From NCBI GenBank assembly GCA_000733415.1, contig KL662191.1, positions 5,599,968-5,618,163 of the forward strand: a stretch of DNA of 18,196 bases. Reading direction: 5' to 3'. This DNA is from [Leptolyngbya] sp. JSC-1 (GTDB taxonomy: Bacteria; Cyanobacteriota; Cyanobacteriia; Elainellales; Elainellaceae). This document shows positions 6,974-14,167 of this stretch, piece after piece. The stretch's first letter is position 1; each line of letters starts with the position of its first letter. The position numbers were made by a program, and so were the translations under genes. A model generated the notes under the pieces. That model worked only from the letters and a program-made list of their open reading frames with translations. It was not told the origin of the DNA and made no database searches.

Positions 6974-7313
6974 AATTATTAATTGAGTTCGCTGAAACGA
7001 GCCGTACCCCACTGGACTAATATCCGCCAACAACTATCACAAGCTTTGTTTAAGTTTACTTATCAATTGGCTTGGCTTTCTCAATTGTGCCTGGGCTTTT
7101 CTTTGCAAAGGGCTTAGGTTAATATGACTTCATATAGACTTTAGTCTATATGATTAGATTTAACTGATAGACTTAAGTCTATAATGCTTCAAGCTTCTTA
7201 ACTGATTCAATTTCCTCGTTCTATTTATCTTATCGGCTCAGCTCGTTGTCGCTTGGCGGCTCGACTTTCCTATCGCAAGAACAGTTCAACCTGATGCACC
7301 AAGGATGGTATCG
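6974..7313. other. Intergenic region between the hypothetical gene and ndhF3
   Basis: A 340-bp divergent gap. The half nearest ndhF3 holds a palindrome cluster and a -10 box (7122-7185), listed separately. A palindrome CTTTGCAAAG sits at 7100-7109. After the -10 box the ndhF3 leader would be about 120 bases long. No small gene was seen. Confidence 0.5.
7122..7185 (+). promoter_or_regulatory. ndhF3 operon promoter with paired palindromic operators
   Basis: A perfect TATAAT lies at 7180-7185 with no good -35 hexamer 16-18 bases upstream, which suggests activator dependence. Palindrome A has 9-bp arms (ATATAGACT 7132-7140, AGTCTATAT 7143-7151). Palindrome B is the 16-bp ATAGACTTAAGTCTAT at 7167-7182, sharing the same half-site and overlapping the -10 box. 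Their centres are 33 bp apart, about three helical turns. A third palindrome ATATGA-CT-TCATAT (7122-7135) abuts A. The operon is known in other cyanobacteria to be low-CO2 inducible under the LysR-type regulator NdhR/CcmR, a plausible but unproven binder here. Confidence 0.65.
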
Positions 7314-9197
7314 ATGTTTCAGTGGCTTGCTCAAACCGCTTGGTTAATTCCCTGCTATCCGCTGGTTGGGATGTTGCTGTCTACTCTCTGGTTTCCAGCA
7401 ATTACCCGCCGCACCGGACCCCGACCCGCAGGCTATATTAACGCGATCACAACCTTTATTGCCTTTGTCCATGCTGTCCTAGCATTACCAGCCTTATTAA
7501 ATCAACCTCCACTGTATTTATCTGCGGCTTGGCTGCAAGTGGCGGGGTTAGATTTAACCGTTCCGCTAGAGATTTCGGCCCTAACGGTAGGTGCCATCGT
7601 ATTAATTACCGGGTTAAACCTGCTGGCCCAGATCTATGCTGTCGGTTATCTGGAAATGGACTGGGGTTGGGCACGTTTCTATGCACTGCTGGCTCTGTTT
7701 GAAGCCGGGATGTGCGCTTTAGTTTTGTGCAACTCCCTGTTCTTCGGCTACATGATTCTGGAAATCCTGACGCTAGGAACCTATTTGCTGATCGGCATTT
7801 GGTTTAACCAATCGCTGGTGGTGACGGGTGCTCGCGATGCCTTCCTGACCAAGCGGATCGGAGACTTGTTTTTGCTGATGGGCGTGCTGGCGATCTATCC
7901 GCTGGCTCACACCTGGAACTACGATGAACTGGCTCAGTGGGCACAAACAGCTACGGTGGATCCTAAGTTGATCACGTTAGTTGGTTTGGCATTGTTGGCT
8001 GGTCCGATGGGTAAGTGCGCTCAGTTTCCGCTGCATCTGTGGCTAGACGAGGCCATGGAGGGACCGATTCCCAGTACAATCCTGCGGAACTCGGTCGTGG
8101 TCGCTACTGGAGCCTGGGTGTTAGTCAAATTAGAACCCGTGCTGGCTATGTCACCCTTCGTTCTGAATGCGGCGATTGCGATCGGTGCAGTCACGGCAAT
8201 TGGTGGAACCTTGATTGCGATTGCCCAAATCGACACGAAGCGGTCTTTGTCTTACCTGGTCAGTGCCTATATGGGCGTCATCTTCATCGCTGTTGGAGCA
8301 CAGCAAACTGACGCCGCTCTGCTGCTGGTTCTTACCCATGCAGTGGCTATGGCAACCCTAGTTGCGAGCTGCGGTTCAATTATTCTCAACAACATCACGC
8401 AAGATCTAACTCAGCTAGGCGGACTGTGGAGCCGTCGCCCGATCACTGGCTTATCTTTTGTGGTGGGAGCGCTAGGGTTAATCGCACTGCCTCCCCTGGG
8501 TGGGTTCTGGGCCATGCTGGAATTGGCTGATGAACTGTGGACGACTCGTCCGGGTGTGGTCGGACTACTCCTGCTGATTAATGCGCTTTCGGCCTTCAGC
8601 GTCACCCGTACCTTTGGTCTCATCTTTGCTGGTGATGTCAAGCCCATGACGGTACGTTCGCCAGAAAACCTCTGGGCCATAACGTTACCGATGACGATTT
8701 TGGCTGGCTTTGTGCTGCATGTGCCGATGATTCTCAACAGTCTGTCGCTGCTGCCAGCCTGGGCAACTCTCAACAAAGACGTGGCTCTCCTGCTGACCTG
8801 GTCCAGTATCTTTGGCGTCAGCCTCAGTGCCGTGCTCTATGTGGGCAACTTCGTGAAAAAGCCGGTTCAGCTTCCCTGGAAACCCCTGCAAGATCTGTTT
8901 GCCTACGATTTCTACACGCCTAGAATCTACCGTTCGAGTGTAGTGGGTAGCGTTGACATTATTTCCCGCATTACCGACTGGGTCGATCGCTACATCGTCG
9001 ATGGTTTGGTAAACCTGGTAGGACTGTCGTCTATCTTCGGCGGGGAAGCACTCAAGTACGGCAACTCTGGTCAGACTCAGTTCTATGCTCTGACGATCGC
9101 CGTTGGTGTGGTTTTGACCGCGCTGTGGGTGAGCTGGTCCTACATTGCCCATCTGTCGATTACGACTCAGATCGTGTCGCTGCTGACCGGGAATTAA
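7314..9197 (+). CDS. ndhF3: NAD(P)H-quinone oxidoreductase subunit F3 (NDH-1MS, CO2 uptake)
   Basis: Distal antiporter-like membrane subunit of the thylakoid NDH-1MS complex, which couples ferredoxin-driven plastoquinone reduction to hydration of CO2. The 627-residue product is almost entirely transmembrane helices. Recognisable stretches are FGYMILEILTLGTYLLIG (channel Glu), TKRIGDLFLLMG, GKCAQFPLHLWLDEAMEGP and DTKRSLSYL. Compared with NuoL/NdhF1, the HAATMV segment is replaced by RNSVVVATG and the TM12-type FFKALL by VAMATL, so two canonical channel residues (His and Lys) seem absent. ATG 7314 (MFQWLAQ) is chosen over ATG 7305 because AAGGA at 7301-7305 is well spaced for it. It is the first gene of ndhF3-ndhD3-cupA. 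The F3 rather than F4 assignment rests on the CupA-like third gene and on overall resemblance. Confidence 0.93.
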   Translation: MFQWLAQTAWLIPCYPLVGMLLSTLWFPAITRRTGPRPAGYINAITTFIAFVHAVLALPALLNQPPLYLSAAWLQVAGLDLTVPLEISALTVGAIVLITGLNLLAQIYAVGYLEMDWGWARFYALLALFEAGMCALVLCNSLFFGYMILEILTLGTYLLIGIWFNQSLVVTGARDAFLTKRIGDLFLLMGVLAIYPLAHTWNYDELAQWAQTATVDPKLITLVGLALLAGPMGKCAQFPLHLWLDEAMEGPIPSTILRNSVVVATGAWVLVKLEPVLAMSPFVLNAAIAIGAVTAIGGTLIAIAQIDTKRSLSYLVSAYMGVIFIAVGAQQTDAALLLVLTHAVAMATLVASCGSIILNNITQDLTQLGGLWSRRPITGLSFVVGALGLIALPPLGGFWAMLELADELWTTRPGVVGLLLLINALSAFSVTRTFGLIFAGDVKPMTVRSPENLWAITLPMTILAGFVLHVPMILNSLSLLPAWATLNKDVALLLTWSSIFGVSLSAVLYVGNFVKKPVQLPWKPLQDLFAYDFYTPRIYRSSVVGSVDIISRITDWVDRYIVDGLVNLVGLSSIFGGEALKYGNSGQTQFYALTIAVGVVLTALWVSWSYIAHLSITTQIVSLLTGN

Positions 9198-9203
9198 TTC
9201 TAA

Positions 9204-9224
9204 GTTTTGAGTTTTGAGTTTTGA
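9204..9224. repeat. Heptamer tandem repeat (GTTTTGA)x3
   Basis: Three perfect head-to-tail copies of GTTTTGA in the ndhF3-ndhD3 gap, followed by a degenerate fourth. Part of the repeat-made spacer 9198-9295. Confidence 0.85.
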
Positions 9225-9239
9225 ATTTTCAAGTTCATG

Positions 9240-9285
9240 ACTTAAAACTCGTAACTTAAAACTCATCACTTAAAACTCATCACTT
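9240..9285. repeat. 14-bp tandem repeat in the ndhF3-ndhD3 spacer
   Basis: ACTTAAAACTC recurs at 9240-9250, 9254-9264 and 9268-9278, separated by gta/atc, and ACTT follows at 9282-9285; the period is exactly 14. Its AAAACTC core is complementary to the GAGTTTT phase of the upstream heptamers (9204-9224), so the operon mRNA can fold an imperfect hairpin between ndhF3 and ndhD3. Confidence 0.85.
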
Positions 9286-9295
9286 TTGTAAGTCT

Positions 9296-10822
9296 ATGCT
9301 CAGTGTACTGATTTGGCTGCCGATGGTCGGTGCCGCTGTGATTGGATTTTTACCGCAATCGGTTCCTACAAAGCAAGTTCGCAATGCGGCTTTGGCTGTT
9401 TCCGGTGTTGTTCTGCTCTGGACCATCTGGCTGTTCACGCAGTTCGATCTGGCGGATGCTGGCTTACAGTTCCGCGAGTATTTGCCCTGGATCGAAACCC
9501 TGGGAATGAACTATGAGCTGGCAATGGATGGCTTAGCTTTGGTCCTGGTGGGATTAAATAGCATCCTCACGTTCATTGCTCTATTAAGCAGTAGCGAAAA
9601 AACCGAGCGTCCCCGCTTGTTCTACTCGATGATATTGCTAGTTTGCGGTGGCGTAGCCGGAGCGTTTTTGGCCCAGAATCTGCTGCTGTTCTTCTTGTTC
9701 TATGAGTTGGAATTAGTGCCTTTCTACCTGCTGATCTCGATCTGGGGTGGAGCCAAGCGCGGCTATGCGGCAGTTAAGTTTTTGATCTACACGGCGATCT
9801 CGGGAGCGCTGATTCTGGCTGGCTTCCTGGGCTTGGTTTGGTTGACGGGCAATTCTGACTTTAGCTATGAAGCGGCGTTGGGACAAAAACTGCCAATCGA
9901 GCTACAGGTCGTGCTGCTGGGCGTCTTGCTGGTTGGGTTTGGCATCAAGATTCCGCTGGTGCCCTTCCACACCTGGCTGCCCGATACCTATGTCGAAGCG
10001 TCGGCACCGATTGCGATTTTGCTCGGCGGTGTACTGGCTAAGCTGGGAGCCTATGGTGTGATTCGTTTTGGCTTGGGTCTGTTCCCCGATGCTTGGTCGA
10101 AACTGGCTCCGCTGCTAGCAACCTGGGCGGCCATCAGTATCCTCTATGGTGCGATGGCGGCGATTGCTCAAAAGGACATCAAGCGGATGGTGGCCTACAG
10201 CTCGATTGGACATATGGGTTATATTCTGCTGGGAGCAGCGGCTCTGACTCCGTTGGCGCTGGTGGGTTCGGTGTCCCAGATGGTAGCGCATGGATTGATT
10301 TTGGCGATTTTGTTCCATTTGGTGGGCGTGATCGAGCAGAAGGTGGGCAGCCGCGAACTGGATGTGCTGAATGGTTTGCTGAACCCGATTCGGGGCTTGT
10401 CGTCGATTAGTTCCCTGCTGATTTTAGGCGCAATGGCGAGCGCGGGTATTCCCGGATTAGCTGGATTTGTGGCAGAATTTCTGATTTTCCAGGGCAGCTA
10501 CAGCACCTTCCCGATTCAAACGCTGGTCGGTGTGGTCGGTACAGGTTTAACGGCAGTTTATTTTGTGATTTTGCTCAACCGTACCTGCTTCGGTCGCTTG
10601 GATAACGCGACGGCCTACTATCCCAGAGTGCTATTTGAAGACCGCTTGCCCGCATTGATTTTAGCCGGACTGATTATTTTCCTGGGCGTGCAGCCAAACT
10701 GGTTGGTGCGCTGGAGTGAAGCAAGCTCTACGGCAATGGTAGCCGCGGCTCCGGCGATTGAACAGGTTGAACAAGTAGCCGTACAGGCAACTGCAAATCC
10801 CGAATTGCCAACGTTAGACTAA
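9296..10822 (+). CDS. ndhD3: NAD(P)H-quinone oxidoreductase subunit D3 (NDH-1MS, CO2 uptake)
   Basis: Antiporter-like proton-pumping membrane subunit of NDH-1MS, next to NdhF3 in the distal arm. The 508-residue, highly hydrophobic protein has the usual NuoM/NdhD hallmarks: FYELELVPFYLLISIWGG with the channel Glu, GFGIKIPLVPFHTWLPDTYV with Lys, GGVLAKLGAYG with Lys, QKDIKRMVAYSSIGHMGYIL and MVAHGLILAILFHLVGVIEQ. Unlike its partner NdhF3, no canonical channel residue is visibly missing. A poorly conserved Ala/Glu/Val-rich tail ends it. It is separated from ndhF3 by a 98-base repeat-made spacer and lies 27 bases before cupA. It has no strong Shine-Dalgarno site, so its translation may depend on the leader structure. 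Confidence 0.93.
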   Translation: MLSVLIWLPMVGAAVIGFLPQSVPTKQVRNAALAVSGVVLLWTIWLFTQFDLADAGLQFREYLPWIETLGMNYELAMDGLALVLVGLNSILTFIALLSSSEKTERPRLFYSMILLVCGGVAGAFLAQNLLLFFLFYELELVPFYLLISIWGGAKRGYAAVKFLIYTAISGALILAGFLGLVWLTGNSDFSYEAALGQKLPIELQVVLLGVLLVGFGIKIPLVPFHTWLPDTYVEASAPIAILLGGVLAKLGAYGVIRFGLGLFPDAWSKLAPLLATWAAISILYGAMAAIAQKDIKRMVAYSSIGHMGYILLGAAALTPLALVGSVSQMVAHGLILAILFHLVGVIEQKVGSRELDVLNGLLNPIRGLSSISSLLILGAMASAGIPGLAGFVAEFLIFQGSYSTFPIQTLVGVVGTGLTAVYFVILLNRTCFGRLDNATAYYPRVLFEDRLPALILAGLIIFLGVQPNWLVRWSEASSTAMVAAAPAIEQVEQVAVQATANPELPTLD

Positions 10823-10849
10823 TTCACTCTTACCTCCAGACCTAAACCT

Positions 10850-12157
10850 ATGACTGCAACTCTGATTCCTCCTTCCACAACTAAGTTACCGCCTTCAACC
10901 CACGAGTTTGCTGAAATTGTGCATCGGTTAGAAGCGGGTGGGGCCATGTTACCCGACACGCCCGAAAACCTGATGCAGATCATCGGGCTGTATAAGGCGT
11001 ATGCGGTGCCAATGGACTTCTACTGGCGCGATCTGCTTTACATTGCTGAGCAGGTATTTCTGAATCCGTTGCCGTTTTTCAAGTACTTTATCTCCGACGA
11101 ATACCTGCGGCGGCAAAACCACTATGCAGGCGACAATGCTGACCTCCGCATCTGGCGCGGTACCGGCAGCGCCCATCCAGAACTGCTGGAATTCATGGAA
11201 AAAGGCGAGCTGAAGCAAAAGCTACCCAAGCTGCTACACCACTGGTACCACGACCGCATCAACATGGAGTTTGCTGAAGAATGTATGCGGGCAATGCTGT
11301 GGCATGGTCGGGATATGGGCATGGGTAAGTTCGATGCCTATTTGGATAGCGAAGAATATCAGCAAAATGCTGACCGCGCCATCAAAGCCTACTTCAAAGG
11401 AAATCCGCTGATGCTGGGCTTATACAAGGCATTTCCCGATATGTTCCTAGAGCAAGTGCGGCAGATGTCCTACTATGCCAATTTAGGACTGTTCTGGGAA
11501 GTGATGGCCCCCGTATTCTTCGAGATGTCCGACTTGTATGACGAAGGCAAGATCGCCAGCGTCCCCGATGCCATGAATTTCTTGGTTAACGGCATTTTCG
11601 CGATCGCGGGTCGTCCGATCTACCATCACGTTTACATTAACGGCGAGTGCTACGAGATCATTCCCAAATCAAAGGGCTTTATGTGGCTCTATGAAGCCGC
11701 TCTGCCCTATGTCGAAGCCGTGTTCTACCGCACCTCCCCGTTCCGGGGCACCAAATCCTACAATGCCCAAGCCGGTCAGGTCCCAGCCGAGCAGAAGGAC
11801 TTCCACTATGGCGTGCTTTACGCTGATAAGTTCCCAGTCGGAACCGCTGGAATTCCGCCCACACTGCTGGCTCAAGACATGCTGCACTTTTTGCCGCCCT
11901 ATTTGGTGGAATACTACAAACAGCACTGCCGGGGCGAAGATGATATGCTGATTCAGCTAGCAATCAGCTTCCAGCGCTCGATGTACTGCGTCACCTCTGC
12001 CGTCATCCAAGCGTTGCGCACGGCGTTGCTGTACCCGCTCGATGATCCCAATCCTGAGCACCTGATGGCAAACCGCAGGTTTTTTGAAGCCCAGTTGGAT
12101 CGGTTCAAGCGTCCAGAAGCACGGCTGCGGAATATTCAATCGCCAGATTATCGATAG
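10850..12157 (+). CDS. cupA: CO2 hydration protein CupA (ChpY)
   Basis: Peripheral NDH-1MS subunit that converts CO2 to bicarbonate using redox-driven proton pumping; known only from cyanobacteria. The 435-residue product has family hallmarks: LEAGGAMLPDTPENLMQIIG, PMDFYWRDLLYIAEQVF, HHWYHDRINMEFAEECMRAM, EVMAPVFFEMSDLYDEG, NGIFAIAGRPIYHHVYI, FRGTKSYNAQAGQVPA, QKDFHYGVLYADKFP and FQRSMYCVTSAVIQALR. A His/Arg pair in this family has been modelled as the metal site; His131 and Arg136 fit that spacing, but I state the numbering from memory. It is the third gene of the operon. The small fasciclin-type partner CupS, which follows cupA in some genomes, is not seen downstream in this window. CupA rather than CupB is favoured by the sequence pattern and gene order. 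Confidence 0.93.
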   Translation: MTATLIPPSTTKLPPSTHEFAEIVHRLEAGGAMLPDTPENLMQIIGLYKAYAVPMDFYWRDLLYIAEQVFLNPLPFFKYFISDEYLRRQNHYAGDNADLRIWRGTGSAHPELLEFMEKGELKQKLPKLLHHWYHDRINMEFAEECMRAMLWHGRDMGMGKFDAYLDSEEYQQNADRAIKAYFKGNPLMLGLYKAFPDMFLEQVRQMSYYANLGLFWEVMAPVFFEMSDLYDEGKIASVPDAMNFLVNGIFAIAGRPIYHHVYINGECYEIIPKSKGFMWLYEAALPYVEAVFYRTSPFRGTKSYNAQAGQVPAEQKDFHYGVLYADKFPVGTAGIPPTLLAQDMLHFLPPYLVEYYKQHCRGEDDMLIQLAISFQRSMYCVTSAVIQALRTALLYPLDDPNPEHLMANRRFFEAQLDRFKRPEARLRNIQSPDYR

Positions 12158-12210
12158 AAAGCCATACCTCGGTAGAGGGAATGTAAACCACGTCTATTGA
12201 GCTGGGATAA

Positions 12211-12269
12211 AGGGCAATTGTCTGCATACTTGATCAATTTCACACCTGATCAAGGCGGACGATTGCCCT
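12211..12269 (+). terminator. Long hairpin after cupA, possible operon terminator
   Basis: Bases 12211-12225 pair with 12255-12269 (15 pairs, two of them G-U), and CTTGATCA (12229-12236) pairs with TGATCAAG (12247-12254). This leaves a 3-base bulge (12226-12228) and a 10-base loop. It lies 54 bases after the cupA stop. The following bases are AAAATATTTG, so there is no classic U-tract. It may be a terminator, an mRNA stabiliser, or a small inserted palindromic element. Confidence 0.55.
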
Positions 12270-12506
12270 AAAATATTTGTGCAGTTCACTGCATGGTTCT
12301 GTTCAGAATACTCATGAATTTACCGGGACAGTTGGGCACTGGCAGCAGTCTACTCCACGCTCCGGCTTCGGTGACACCCAGGTTGTGCTATTGGTGAATA
12401 TGGGTTCTAATATGCTCCTCTGTACCGATCAGGAGAATGGTGAAGATGCGCGGATCACTGTTGTCGAAACTATCGAGATTGAGCAATGAGGAATTGATTA
12501 GGGCAG

Positions 12507-12608
12507 TCTAAAACTCCACTGAGCTTAGGGATATTGAAAGTCCCAAAACCGAAGCCACCCCGCTTTTTGTCTGCATAGCAAAGCTAAGGTGGCTAGTGGA
12601 GTGTTAAA
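12507..12608. repeat. 102-bp element with terminal inverted repeats (MITE-like or structured RNA)
   Basis: Ends 12507-12520 and 12595-12608 are inverted repeats matching at 12 of 14 positions (core ACTCCACT / AGTGGAGT). A second nested pair GCCACC (12554-12559) / GGTGGC (12588-12593) and an inner GCTTT / AAAGC can extend the fold. No coding frame fits it. It could be a miniature transposable element or a structured RNA; no target duplication is obvious. Confidence 0.45.
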
Positions 12609-12651
12609 CTTCCTCCTAGCCCACCAGACTGCGCTCACAGTTTGATGGTTA

Positions 12652-12685
12652 GTTCCTTGAGGGTGTTCCCGCACTCTCTTGGAAC
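12652..12685. repeat. 34-bp near-perfect inverted repeat
   Basis: GTTCC (12652-12656) pairs with GGAAC (12681-12685) and GAGGGTG (12659-12665) with CACTCTC (12672-12678, one G-U). A symmetrical TT/TT internal loop separates the two helices, and the loop is six bases. It lies 13 bases before the HNH remnant begins. No T-run follows, so a terminator is unlikely; it could be an attenuator, an operator or an element end. Confidence 0.5.
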
Positions 12686-12697
12686 GCTTCCAGTTGA

Positions 12698-13154
12698 GAA
12701 ATTTTCAGTTGTGATTACTACAAAATTCCTGAAGCTGTTCAAAAACAAGTACGACATCAGGCAAACCATTGATGTGAATATTGCCATGCATCTGAGCAAT
12801 GGCAGTACGTGAAATTCACGGTTGATCATGTTTTGCCCTTATCTCTTAGGTGGAACAGATAGTCTGGACAACTTAGCTCTGGCCTGTTTTCATTGCAACC
12901 GTCGGAAGACTAATCGCGTTACTGCAAGCGATCCTGAATCGGGAGGAACTGTGCCGTTATTCAATCCCCGTCAGAACAGCTGGAGAGAGCACTTCGTCTG
13001 GTCTGCTGATAAACTTCGAGTGATAGGTCTGACTGCAACTAGACGAGCCACAATTGCCACTTTAGATTTCAATCGAGAAAGAATTATTCATATCAGAGCG
13101 GCTGACCTAGAAATCGGTCGGCATCCTCCAGCCGATGAGCCAATTGCCGAATAG
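12698..13154 (+). pseudogene. HNH endonuclease, inactivated (stop codon, frameshift, no start codon)
   Basis: The two frames together spell a cyanobacterial HNH nuclease of about 150 residues. First come DYYKIPEAVQKQVR, HQANH-stop-CEYCHASEQWQ and YVKFTVDHVLPLS; then, in the next frame, LGGTDSLDNLALACFHCNRR, VPLFNPRQNSWREHFVW and RAADLEIGRHPP. The zinc cysteines (CxxC twice), the catalytic DH and the NLxxxC region are all readable. Lesions: TGA at 12770-12772 just before CEYC (one transition from CGA); one extra base near 12845-12848 inside SLGG; and no ATG/GTG/TTG in the N-terminal frame after the stop at 12695-12697. The frame from 12822 alone would give a truncated protein lacking the first zinc pair and the DH motif. 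Such free-standing HNH genes are common in cyanobacteria and often of unknown role. I am confident of the family and of the disruption, provided the sequence is accurate. Confidence 0.85.
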
Positions 13155-13230
13155 AGTTCTCAATGTCTTTGCCATGCAGGTATTCATCCCCATCAGGGCA
13201 CACTGAGTAGCGGGTATTAGGAGGCAACAT
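13093..13230 (-). CDS. Candidate small protein (45 residues) antisense to the HNH 3' end
   Basis: The minus strand encodes MLPPNTRYSVCPDGDE followed by an amphipathic helix (ENSIRQLAHRLEDADRFLGQ) and a stop. The composition and turn-then-helix layout look like real protein rather than chance, but no ribosome site is visible. The 3' half lies opposite the end of the HNH pseudogene, which constrains the same bases. Its ATG (13228-13230) interlocks with the ATG of the divergent SGNH gene (13229-13231) in the tetramer CATG. I do not recognise a family. Confidence 0.4.
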   Translation of the reverse strand: MLPPNTRYSVCPDGDEYLHGKDIENSIRQLAHRLEDADRFLGQPL

Positions 13231-14167
13231 GAACCACTGGTTGATAGCCGGACTGCTGGCATCTGGGCTTTTGCTGGAATTAGGCTTGCGAATTCTTGGC
13301 TTTGGTAATCCGTTAATCTATATTGCCGATCCGCAAATCGGCTACCTGCTTGCCCCAAATCAGCAAACGCGTCGCTTCGGTAAACACATTGCGATTAACC
13401 AGTACTCGATGCGCAGTCCCAACATCACGGCAACCCGTCCTCAAGAAACCCTGCGGGTACTGCTGCTAGGCGACTCGATTGTCAACGGCGGCTGGTGGAC
13501 CGATCAATCCCAAACCATTTCTGCCCTGCTTCAGCAACAGCTTCAGTCCCAATCGCTTCCCTATCGCCAGATTGAAGTTTTGAATGCCTCGGCCAGCTCC
13601 TGGGCACCGCGCAATCAGCTCGCCTATCTCCAGCGATTCGGCAGTTTTGAGGCTCAGATGATTGTGTTGGTGATCAATACCGATGATTTGTTTGCGGCGG
13701 CTCCGACTTCAGTCGTGGTGGGACGCGATCGGAATTATCCAGAGCGTAAACCAGTGCTGGGCTTAATCGAAGTGCTACAGCGCTACCTGCTCAAACCCAA
13801 ACCGATTCCGGAACTAGCCGCTGTTCAGGCCGAAGCAGGCGATCGGGTGGGGGCGAACCTGGCCGCTATTCAGCAGATCCAGCAGTTTACTGAAAAACAG
13901 AACGCTAAATTTACGCTACTGATGACGCCTCTTTTACGCGAAGTTGAACCTCTAGGCTCACGGGATTATGAACAGAAAGCGAGACAGCGCCTACAGGCGT
14001 TTGCACAGACTAATCGAATTCCGCTTATTGACTGTCTACCCCTATTCAACAGCCTCAAACAGCCCGAAACCATCTATCGAGACCATATCCACCTCAACCC
14101 AATCGGAAATCAGCGAGTCAGCACCTTGCTCCTGCAACAAATCCTGGCTCTGCTGCATCAGGAATAA
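13229..14167 (+). CDS. SGNH/GDSL-type hydrolase, N-terminally membrane-anchored
   Basis: Probable serine esterase or acyl/deacetyl hydrolase of the SGNH fold, acting outside the cytoplasmic membrane. Of 312 residues, 4-24 form an uncleaved-looking signal anchor (LIAGLLASGLLLELGLRILG). Block I is LLLGDSIVNGG (nucleophile Ser83), block III is VINTDD (Asn150), and block V is RDHIHLNPIGN with Asp285 and His288 completing the triad. This variant, with an N-terminal anchor and a short region ending SMRSPN before the catalytic block, resembles hydrolases linked to surface polysaccharide or lipid modification; the substrate is unknown. AGGAGG at 13219-13224 supports ATG 13229. Its stop overlaps the 3' end of the convergent PLP-enzyme gene by 10 bases. 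No operon partner is evident. Confidence 0.85.
   Translation: MNHWLIAGLLASGLLLELGLRILGFGNPLIYIADPQIGYLLAPNQQTRRFGKHIAINQYSMRSPNITATRPQETLRVLLLGDSIVNGGWWTDQSQTISALLQQQLQSQSLPYRQIEVLNASASSWAPRNQLAYLQRFGSFEAQMIVLVINTDDLFAAAPTSVVVGRDRNYPERKPVLGLIEVLQRYLLKPKPIPELAAVQAEAGDRVGANLAAIQQIQQFTEKQNAKFTLLMTPLLREVEPLGSRDYEQKARQRLQAFAQTNRIPLIDCLPLFNSLKQPETIYRDHIHLNPIGNQRVSTLLLQQILALLHQE

Larger units (their letters stand above)
12158..12697. other. Gene-poor region downstream of cupA
   Basis: About 540 bp without a recognisable gene, holding three inverted-repeat structures listed separately (12211-12269, 12507-12608, 12652-12685). A 70-codon plus-strand frame (12277-12489) has an acidic, natural-looking end (ARITVVETIEIEQ) but an unconvincing beginning and no ribosome site; it could be the remnant of a gene. 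With the adjacent HNH pseudogene this looks like a decaying accessory patch. Confidence 0.5.

Noticed and set aside
11669..11963. Minus-strand frames inside cupA
   Set aside because: Shadows of the clearly conserved cupA reading frame.
12277..12489. 70-residue plus-strand frame downstream of cupA
   Set aside because: No ribosome site, odd N-terminal sequence and no recognisable family; noted only as a possible remnant.
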